DNA of 20,789 nucleotides from Thermoplasmata archaeon (GTDB taxonomy: Archaea; Thermoplasmatota; Thermoplasmata; Thermoplasmatales; Thermoplasmataceae). The stretch lies in the NCBI GenBank assembly GCA_021827885.1, contig JAKAUD010000163.1, positions 1 to 20,789 on the forward strand, given 5' to 3'. The translations under genes and the position numbers were made by a program. Below are positions 15,411 to 20,789 of this stretch, one piece after another. Numbering within the stretch: the stretch's first letter is position 1; each line of letters starts with the position of its first letter. The notes under the pieces were generated by a model. The model did no database searches, was not told the origin of the DNA, and saw only the letters and a list, made by a program, of their open reading frames with translations.

Positions 15411-16571
15411 CAGACATCCCTCTAGTTTGTTTAAATAATGGATCCATCCATTACTAATGGCTAGAGCATAACAGGCATTTGACATATCTTGGAATAATTG
15501 GTCATTCCTGAATATTTTTGAAACTTTTTGGGAAACTTCTATTAAATTAGTCTCGTCTACGAGAAATCCTTGTTTTCCATCTTCAATTAGAAACGAAGCT
15601 CCAATCGATTTAGATATAACAACAGGACAGCCGTGTCCTATTGCCTCTAATATTGCTTGGCCAGTTCCGCTTTCATTGAAGCCCAGTCTAACGAACACCT
15701 TGGTCCTATCGTAAAGCTCTGAAAGTTCTTCCTCTGAGAGTTCTTTTTTGATAACGAGAGAATTGCTGTAACCAGTTCGTATTACATCTCTCATAAATTC
15801 TGAATACTCATCTTCGTAATCCCAGCGTCCAGCCATAACCAACACTATATCCTTGGGAAGTAATCTCCTCAATTCAAGATAAGCCTCTGGATGCCTGAAT
15901 TTTGACCATTTTGAAACAACCGTTACAAATTCTCTATCAAGGTTTTTTACAGGAAATATGTCTATTCCATAATCTATCACGGCACCCTTCCTGCCTACGT
16001 TGATTTGCGTTTCAGTGTTGCGAGCTATACTTTCTGATGTAAACACTATTCTATGAGAAAAATAGAATGCAAACCTAGCCGCAATAGACGCGACCAAATT
16101 AATAAATTTTTGCCTGAGACTTTTTTTATTATTATTTTCCAAAAAGAGGAAGGGGTTATCGTGTAGTATCAGTACAATATTCCTTCTGAAAATGACACAG
16201 AATGGTAGTACCATCAATCCTGACAAGAGCTGATGCGCAATTATTACATCAGGCATTTGCGACCTTAAGAATCTAAAAAGTTTTAGAACATTACTAGTTA
16301 AACCACCCTGTATTGAAACAGTGAGTCCAGGGAAAAAATATGAAATATCCTTGCCTCTCCCACTTATTATGGGTACAAGAGATTGAATGAATACAATCCC
16401 GGCTTTAATTAGTTCATCAAGATATGAAATATTCAAATTAGTATCTGATGTAACTAGAGTCACATTAAACCCTTTGTCTCTGAAGAAATAATATTCCTTC
16501 AACATAACCTTCGGGAGTCCACCTTTAGGTATGTTCCAAGAATAGATGACGATTTTTTTCTTTACTGTCAA
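15402..16571 (-). CDS. GT4-family glycosyltransferase, minus strand, TTG start
   Basis: The 389-residue GT-B enzyme opens VKKKIVIYSWNIPKGGLPKV with the GGLP loop of GT4 acceptor domains. It shows VIIAHQLLSG (109-118), VLILHDNPF (133-141), VIDYGIDIFPVKN (198-210), FVTVVSKWSKFRHPEAYLEL (215-234) and FVRLGFNESGTGQAILEAIG (293-312). The acidic pair Glu300/Glu309 has eight residues between rather than the usual seven, a small deviation. No in-frame ATG stands near the N-terminus; TTG 16571 has GGTGG nine bases before it, so it is the likely start. Its promoter would lie in 16585-16620. It is the only gene in this block on the minus strand and its 3' end overlaps the 14292 gene. Confidence 0.85.
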   Translation of the reverse strand: MTVKKKIVIYSWNIPKGGLPKVMLKEYYFFRDKGFNVTLVTSDTNLNISYLDELIKAGIVFIQSLVPIISGRGKDISYFFPGLTVSIQGGLTSNVLKLFRFLRSQMPDVIIAHQLLSGLMVLPFCVIFRRNIVLILHDNPFLFLENNNKKSLRQKFINLVASIAARFAFYFSHRIVFTSESIARNTETQINVGRKGAVIDYGIDIFPVKNLDREFVTVVSKWSKFRHPEAYLELRRLLPKDIVLVMAGRWDYEDEYSEFMRDVIRTGYSNSLVIKKELSEEELSELYDRTKVFVRLGFNESGTGQAILEAIGHGCPVVISKSIGASFLIEDGKQGFLVDETNLIEVSQKVSKIFRNDQLFQDMSNACYALAISNGWIHYLNKLEGCLLE

Positions 16572-16655
16572 AATCTTGTTCCACCAGTTTGTTATTAAGA
16601 AATATGTATTAAACGTTTATTTGGAACTATTCTGTCCTTCCCTTCAATCGCAACC

Positions 16656-16664
16656 TTTTATATA
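16656..16664 (+). promoter_or_regulatory. TATA box for a leaderless transcript starting at ATG 16686
   Basis: TTTTATATA is centred 26 bases before ATG 16686, the classical archaeal spacing to the transcription start. No ribosome site precedes the ATG. This is the clearest promoter in the window. Confidence 0.65.
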
Positions 16665-16685
16665 ACCTTCCCATATTTCTCCAAA

Positions 16686-17894
16686 ATGAAGGTAGCTTTG
16701 ATAAGTGTCATTCACAGTCATGGTAAAATTCTTGCGGATAGCGGAACAACTCTTCTCCTCGCATTTGAAGAATTGAGTGAAGTAGGCCTACTCGATGTCT
16801 ATACTCAGATAGAAAATGAAGGAAACCCCTTCGTCACAAACAAAGCCAAAATTATCCCTATTATGGACCCACAAAGGCCACTTACATATTTAAAACTCCT
16901 CAGAATGATTGCAAAATCCAAATACGACAGTATCATTGTAAATTCCATGCCAACATCACAGGGGAATAAGAATTTACCTAACATTCTTTATCTCATCTTG
17001 CCTATAACCTGGTCTAGAATATATGGCCTAAAAGTTTCTGTTTTGTATCACAATTCGCCATTTCTCAATGAAGTCAAGAAGCTTGGCTATTCGGGATTAA
17101 AAAATAGATTTAAGTCTTTTGTTATAAAGGCAATAGAGAGAAGAATGTACTCATCTTGTGACGTGTACTTCCTGCTGAAGCTTTATGCTGAGAGGATAAA
17201 GGAAATAATTCCAAATGCAAGGGTCAATTGGATCAATGGGGGAGGAATTAGCGGTTTCCCAATCTTATATTTGAATAAAAAACTGGCCTTAGAATCTGTA
17301 GTGAAAATCCCATCAGACAAAAGCCCAACTGTTCTCATATACGGATCGTGGGGACCCCAAAAGGACATTAGAAGTGCACTTCAGGCACTGAAAATGGTAA
17401 AGGATTCAGAATTCCGGATTACGACCGTAGTGGCGGGGGATGCAAATCTACATTTTTCCAATTATTTTTGTACTTTTGAAGGAATCATTTCCGAATATAA
17501 GGAAGCGATAGACAAGAGAACCGGGTATGTGCAGGAGGCGGATGTTTATTCAATTTTCATGGAAGCTGACATTATCGTTCTGCCCTATATTGTTCCGGGT
17601 GGTTTTTCTGGGGTATTATCCATATCAATGTTATTCGGGTTAGATATAATTGTTCCAGAATTTGAAGAGTATAAAGAAGAAGCAGCAGGATACGGGAGAG
17701 TTCACTTTGTATCTAAGAACTTTAGTCCAACTGAAATTGCTGCAAAAATTGAAGATATACTCAGAAAAAGTGATATAGAAGAAGAGAGAGTTATAGAACC
17801 TGCACCTAGGTTCAGGCAGTTTATAGACGAAATTAAAAATTCAGGGATTTTAGAATTAGACTCCCGCGCGAGTGAATTGAGGACTTTGGGTTGA
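16686..17894 (+). CDS. Divergent GT-B (GT4-like) glycosyltransferase
   Basis: The 402-residue protein shows the two-domain GT-B pattern: MKVALISVIHSHGKILADSG at the N-terminus, KVSVLYHNSPFLNEVKKLGY (116-135), and a C-terminal domain from about residue 212 with TVLIYGSWGPQKDIRSALQA (215-234), RITTVVAGDAN (244-254), GYVQEADVYSIFMEADIIVL (280-299) and PYIVPGGFSGVLSISMLFGL (300-319). The last motif stands where GT4 enzymes have E-x7-E, but neither glutamate is there, so it may be a distinct subfamily or use another catalytic arrangement. It is first in its transcript and is followed after 64 bases by a GT2 gene with its own TATA-like box. Acceptor and donor are unknown. Confidence 0.75.
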   Translation: MKVALISVIHSHGKILADSGTTLLLAFEELSEVGLLDVYTQIENEGNPFVTNKAKIIPIMDPQRPLTYLKLLRMIAKSKYDSIIVNSMPTSQGNKNLPNILYLILPITWSRIYGLKVSVLYHNSPFLNEVKKLGYSGLKNRFKSFVIKAIERRMYSSCDVYFLLKLYAERIKEIIPNARVNWINGGGISGFPILYLNKKLALESVVKIPSDKSPTVLIYGSWGPQKDIRSALQALKMVKDSEFRITTVVAGDANLHFSNYFCTFEGIISEYKEAIDKRTGYVQEADVYSIFMEADIIVLPYIVPGGFSGVLSISMLFGLDIIVPEFEEYKEEAAGYGRVHFVSKNFSPTEIAAKIEDILRKSDIEEERVIEPAPRFRQFIDEIKNSGILELDSRASELRTLG

Positions 17895-17927
17895 ATCTCC
17901 AGGAGTCCGGTAAATTTGATAATAAAT

Positions 17928-17936
17928 TATTAATAG
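17928..17936 (+). promoter_or_regulatory. TATA-like box for a leaderless transcript starting at ATG 17959
   Basis: TATTAATA within 17928-17936 is centred about 27 bases before ATG 17959, and no Shine-Dalgarno site precedes the ATG. This supports keeping the 12-residue N-terminal lead of the encoded GT2. Confidence 0.45.
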
Positions 17937-17958
17937 GTTTCATTTATCAAAAAAAGTA

Positions 17959-18744
17959 ATGCAAGCAGTTGAACCTCAAAATCTTACGATACCATCAGTT
18001 ACGATCATAATTCCAGCGTACAATGAGGAGAAAAGGATAGGTAGGGTCTTGGATGAAATCACAGAATTTATGTCCGCAAATAATCTGAAATGGGATGTCA
18101 TAGTATCTGTGGACGGTAACGACTGCACCGACAAGGTTGCTCAAAGCTACGCAGAAAAGTGTCCCATGCTCTCACTGAACAAAAAGGGAGGAAGGAGCGG
18201 GAAGGGGGAAGCGATAAGGAGAGCAATGAAGGACGTCACAGGCGATTTTTGTATAATAATGGATGCCGACGGGTCTATAAGCCTCAGGGATGTCGTAGAG
18301 AATTTAAAATACACTTCCACCTCCGACATGATAATTTTTGACAGGTACTCAAGTAAGGAGAACAGTATTCCGATTTTCAGGAAGATACCTTCCAGAGGGT
18401 ACAATCTGCTCGTCAGAACCTTGTTCAAAATTGATGTGAACGACACGCAATGCGGATACATTATTCTGAGGTCCAATGTGGCAAAGGAAGCATTCAATAA
18501 AGTCAGGATCACCAATGGTTTCTTCTACGTCCCTCTCATCTATTATGTAATAAAAATGGGAGGTAAAATAAAGGAAATTCCGATAAAATATGTATATAAT
18601 GAAAATAGTAAATTTAAGGTATCATCAATGGTCATTGGTGGTGGAATATCGCTTTTCGCATTTAGGTTGAGGCACTCCAGATTCTACAAATACTTTCCAC
18701 ACTGGGCTACAGAATTATATTTAAGAAAATTCAGGTGGATTTAG
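17959..18744 (+). CDS. GT2-family glycosyltransferase of the dolichyl/polyprenyl-phosphate sugar synthase type
   Basis: The 261-residue GT-A enzyme has SVTIIIPAYNEEKRIGRVLD (13-32), VIVSVDGNDCTDKV (47-60), the lysine-rich GGRSGKGEAIRRAM (77-90) and the metal-binding DAD in IIMDADGSISL (99-109). It then has the NDTQCGYIILR motif (161-171), which is typical of dolichyl-phosphate mannose/glucose synthases (DPM1/Alg5-like), and KIKEIPIKYVYNENSKFKVS (203-222). There is no C-terminal membrane tail, as in the soluble DPM1 type. It would charge a polyprenyl phosphate with one sugar from UDP- or GDP-sugar, which outward-facing GT-C enzymes such as the 8366 product could use. Its 3' end overlaps the convergent epimerase gene by 14 bases. 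Confidence 0.88.
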   Translation: MQAVEPQNLTIPSVTIIIPAYNEEKRIGRVLDEITEFMSANNLKWDVIVSVDGNDCTDKVAQSYAEKCPMLSLNKKGGRSGKGEAIRRAMKDVTGDFCIIMDADGSISLRDVVENLKYTSTSDMIIFDRYSSKENSIPIFRKIPSRGYNLLVRTLFKIDVNDTQCGYIILRSNVAKEAFNKVRITNGFFYVPLIYYVIKMGGKIKEIPIKYVYNENSKFKVSSMVIGGGISLFAFRLRHSRFYKYFPHWATELYLRKFRWI

Positions 18745-19657
18745 AGTTCTTACCTGACGTTTCTGAAATTTCTTTGACCATTTCCCTTACACCATCCCTT
18801 ACAGTAAATTTTGGCTCAAATTTTAGCTCTTCTTTCGCCTTTTTAACATCTGCTAGTGTGAACATTTGGTAGCTATTCAGGGGATTTGACACGTATTCAG
18901 CTTCACCCTGATAACCCATCTCTTCCTTTACTATTTGGAAGATTGAGTTGAAATCTGCTGTTCTGCCGGTGCCGACGTTATAGGCTTCTCCAGGAGTCCC
19001 GTTTTTCATCGCGAGTACAGATGCTCTTGCTGAATCATCAACATATATGAAATCCCTGCTCTGTTTCCCGTCTCCGAAGATGATTGGTCTCTTATTGTTT
19101 CTAATTGCGTCTATGAATTTCCAGATGACGCTGGAATATTCCCCCTTGCTGTTCTCCCCAATTCCATAAGTGTTGAAGTACCTGAGGGAAATTATTTCCA
19201 AACCAAATTTGCTTATGAGCATAGCGGTCATTTCGTTTATCCTCTTTGTGATCGGGTAAAAGTTTGAATAATTCTCTGGCAACTGAGTTTCAACTGCTGC
19301 CTGCTTCATATTCCCATATATAGATGAGGAAGAAGCTAGAATGACCCTTTTCACATTGTTCTTTGCGCTCGCTGCTAGAACGTTGTACGTCCCTATTACA
19401 TTAACCTCATATCCCTCCCCAGTCAAATTCTCGAATTCAGGGGGGGAAGTCACTGCAGCTAGGTGGAAGACGTAGTCAATTCCGCTGCATGCCTTTTCCA
19501 GCATCTTCAAATTGCGAACGTCGCTCATTACATGGTAGTCCGATTCAGAATTCTTGTCCTTTATGTCATAGGTTCCGACAGTATTTCCCTCATCCTTGAG
19601 AATCTTGACGATATTTCTGCCTATGAAGCCTGATCCGCCGGTTACAAGGATATTCAT
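18731..19657 (-). CDS. NAD-dependent nucleotide-sugar epimerase (extended SDR, GalE-like)
   Basis: From ATG 19657 the product has 308 residues and starts MNILVTGGSGFIGRNIVKIL, the usual start for the family. It shows DYVFHLAAVTSP (61-72), the Ser region ASSSSIYG (108-115), Tyr134-x3-Lys138 in FYPITKRINE, LRYFNTYG (158-165) and FGDGKQSRDFIYVDDSARAS (194-213). The likely reaction is C4 epimerisation or a related conversion of a UDP- or GDP-sugar. The frame is open 19 codons further upstream to 19714, but that lead (MGHSVITDRDLLFYLLCVW) is not family-like and lies where the promoter should be, with AT-rich TATA-like sequence at 19671-19685. The gene is divergent from the heptose-kinase-like gene, which suggests shared control. 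Confidence 0.87.
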   Translation of the reverse strand: MNILVTGGSGFIGRNIVKILKDEGNTVGTYDIKDKNSESDYHVMSDVRNLKMLEKACSGIDYVFHLAAVTSPPEFENLTGEGYEVNVIGTYNVLAASAKNNVKRVILASSSSIYGNMKQAAVETQLPENYSNFYPITKRINEMTAMLISKFGLEIISLRYFNTYGIGENSKGEYSSVIWKFIDAIRNNKRPIIFGDGKQSRDFIYVDDSARASVLAMKNGTPGEAYNVGTGRTADFNSIFQIVKEEMGYQGEAEYVSNPLNSYQMFTLADVKKAKEELKFEPKFTVRDGVREMVKEISETSGKNSKST

Positions 19658-19670
19658 CCAGACACATAAT

Positions 19671-19685
19671 AAATAAAACAATAAA
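19671..19685 (-). promoter_or_regulatory. TATA-like region for the leaderless epimerase transcript
   Basis: Read on the minus strand, ATTTATTGTTTTATTT lies about 14-28 bases before ATG 19657. No ribosome site is seen, so a leaderless transcript is likely, as for other first genes here. Confidence 0.4.
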
Positions 19686-19748
19686 TCTCTATCTGTTATG
19701 ACAGAATGGCCCACAATAACTAAACCTTTTGAAAGTAACAGGAAACTG

Positions 19749-19759
19749 TTATTAATATA
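19749..19759 (+). promoter_or_regulatory. TATA box for the GHMP kinase gene
   Basis: TTATTAATATA is centred about 24 bases before ATG 19778. That spacing favours 19778 over the first in-frame ATG at 19760, which directly abuts the box. Confidence 0.5.
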
Positions 19760-19777
19760 ATGGTATTCTTTTTCAAT

Positions 19778-20764
19778 ATGCTAAACAGGATGGTAATGAC
19801 TCGTGCACCTCTGAGGATAACGTTCGTAGGAGGTGGAACGGACTTACCTTTCTACTATGAGAAGAGGGATTATGGTGCTGTTGTTTCATCCGCCATTAAT
19901 AAATACATCTACGTGACGGTGAACAGAAAATTCGACAGCAATATCAGGGTCAGCTACTCGAAGACTGAGATAGTTGATTCAGTAGATAAGATAGAGCATC
20001 CCACTGTAAGGGAATCGTTGAGGTTACTTGGCATTGAAAATGGAATCGAGATCGTGAGCATATCAGACATTCCATCTAAGGGTACAGGTCTTGGCTCAAG
20101 CAGCGCATTTGTTGTTGCTCTACTTCACGCCCTCCATAGCTTCAAGGGAGAATTTGTAAATGCCGAAGAGCTTGCGAGGGAAGCAGTGAAGATTGAAAGG
20201 GAGATTCTCAGGGAAGAGGGGGGCAGGCAGGACCAGTACATTGCAGCGCACGGTGGCATAAACCTGATGAAATTTATGAGCGATGGGAGTGTTAATATGA
20301 CAAGTGCAATATCCCACGACAGCAGCCTTAAACGGATCGAGGACTCATTACTGCTACTTTACACCACCAGGGAAAGAAGCTCAACTGAAATACATAGAGA
20401 CCAAATATTAAATTCAAAGGAGAAAATGGAAACGTACGACGAGATGAAGAAACTGGCGGAAGTTACGTTCAAAGCCATATGTGAGGGGGATGTAAGTGCC
20501 CTTGGGGAATTCATGAACAGGAACTGGGAGATGAAGAAATCCCTTTCCAGCAAGATAAGTGACAAGTGGATTGACGAGAAGTATGAGAGAGCGATGAAGC
20601 TGGGTGCAAAAGGTGGTAAACTTGTTGGAGCAGGAGGAGGTGGATTCCTTCTGCTTGTTGCTGAACCTGAGAAACACAACTCAATCACGAAAGAACTTGG
20701 GCTTAGGAAGATAGACTTCAAACTCAGCTATTCTGGAAGCAAGGTGATTTTCGTTGGAGATTGA
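19778..20764 (+). CDS. hddA: GHMP kinase, D-glycero-D-manno-heptose 7-phosphate kinase type
   Basis: The product (328 residues from ATG 19778) begins with the HddA-type motif TRAPLRITFVGGGTDLPFYY (8-27), then the GHMP ATP-binding motif PSKGTGLGSSSAF (99-111), GGRQDQYIAAHGGIN (148-162) and the C-terminal glycine-rich motif VGAGGGGFLLL (near 290). Bacterial HddA phosphorylates heptose 7-phosphate at C1 on the way to GDP-D-glycero-alpha-D-manno-heptose; other members act on related sugars such as L-fucose, so the substrate is not certain. Start choices are 19760, 19778, 19790 and 19796; the promoter favours 19778, while the family usually starts just before TRAPLR. It overlaps the next gene start by 11 bases, as in tight operons. 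Confidence 0.8.
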   Translation: MLNRMVMTRAPLRITFVGGGTDLPFYYEKRDYGAVVSSAINKYIYVTVNRKFDSNIRVSYSKTEIVDSVDKIEHPTVRESLRLLGIENGIEIVSISDIPSKGTGLGSSSAFVVALLHALHSFKGEFVNAEELAREAVKIEREILREEGGRQDQYIAAHGGINLMKFMSDGSVNMTSAISHDSSLKRIEDSLLLLYTTRERSSTEIHRDQILNSKEKMETYDEMKKLAEVTFKAICEGDVSALGEFMNRNWEMKKSLSSKISDKWIDEKYERAMKLGAKGGKLVGAGGGGFLLLVAEPEKHNSITKELGLRKIDFKLSYSGSKVIFVGD

Positions 20765-20789
20765 TCCCAAGAAACTAGAGAAGTATATC
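20754..20789 (+). CDS. Start of the next operon gene, cut by the window edge
   Basis: TTG 20754 opens a frame MEIDPKKLEKYI that runs off the window. AAGGTG at 20741-20746 is seven bases before it, well placed. It overlaps the kinase end by 11 bases. In heptose clusters the neighbour of hddA is often the phosphoheptose isomerase gmhA or a nucleotidyltransferase, but twelve residues are too few to tell. Confidence 0.45.
   Translation, partial: MEIDPKKLEKYI

Noticed and set aside
19658..19714. ATG 19714 as start of the minus-strand epimerase
   Set aside because: The 19-residue lead is not family-like and covers the promoter; MNILVTGGSGFIG at 19657 is the normal start.
20359..20721. Minus-strand ORFs over the GHMP kinase (20359-20721, 20414-20677)
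   Set aside because: These are antisense shadows of a well-supported kinase gene.
1..20789. CRISPR array, tRNA or rRNA genes
   Set aside because: I saw no regularly spaced repeats and no tRNA- or rRNA-like segment on either strand; a covariance-model search would be needed to exclude a tRNA fully.

Overview
The window looks archaeal and most resembles a member of the Thermoplasmata, although no rRNA or other marker gene is present to prove the lineage. The main evidence is promoter structure. Several first-in-transcript genes (6192, 16686, 17959, 19657 on the minus strand, 19778) have an AT-rich TATA-like box about 25 bases before the ATG and no Shine-Dalgarno site, as expected for leaderless archaeal transcripts. 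Genes inside operons do carry GGTG or GGAGG-type sites. AGA, AGG and ATA codons are common.

Most of the window is a surface-glycan biosynthesis island. The recognisable enzymes are a reversibly-glycosylated-polypeptide/UDP-arabinopyranose-mutase-like protein (1013-2053), five GT-B (GT4-like) glycosyltransferases (2088, 12151, 14292, 15402 minus, 16686), one GT2 polyprenyl-phosphate type glycosyltransferase (17959), two FkbM-type SAM methyltransferases (7463, 13320), two extended SDR sugar-nucleotide epimerases/dehydratases (6192, 18731 minus), a GHMP kinase of the heptose-7-phosphate kinase type (19778), and a 1135-residue membrane protein (8366) with GT-C/YfhO/AftD-like architecture and a sequon-rich exterior domain. 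A further gene starts at the right edge (20754).

Layout. 1-1000 holds an unrecognised small ORF and a decayed coding region. 1013-3221 is a two-gene unit (mutase-like plus GT4). 3182-6086 is an insertion-sequence nest: a 5'-truncated, amber-interrupted IS4/IS1634-like transposase on the minus strand, an apparently complete IS3-type element (4400-5770) with 41-bp imperfect inverted repeats starting TG and ending CA, and a frameshifted C-terminal remnant of a different transposase on the plus strand. 6192-11773 is an epimerase, a small basic ORF, an FkbM methyltransferase and the giant membrane protein. 11774-12150 is a non-coding stretch with a hairpin and direct repeats, possibly a transposon relic. 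12151-15410 is GT4, FkbM, GT4. 15402-16571 is a convergent GT4. 16686-18744 is a GT-B enzyme followed by a GT2. 18731-20789 is a divergent epimerase and heptose-kinase-like pair plus the start of the next gene.

A working model (inference): sugar nucleotides are made by the epimerases, the heptose-kinase branch and the mutase-like protein. The GT4 enzymes assemble an oligosaccharide, probably on a lipid carrier supplied by polyprenyl-phosphate chemistry (GT2). FkbM enzymes O-methylate it, and the giant GT-C-like protein acts on the outer face of the membrane. The low-GC glycan genes, IS insertions and remnants suggest a variable island subject to horizontal exchange.
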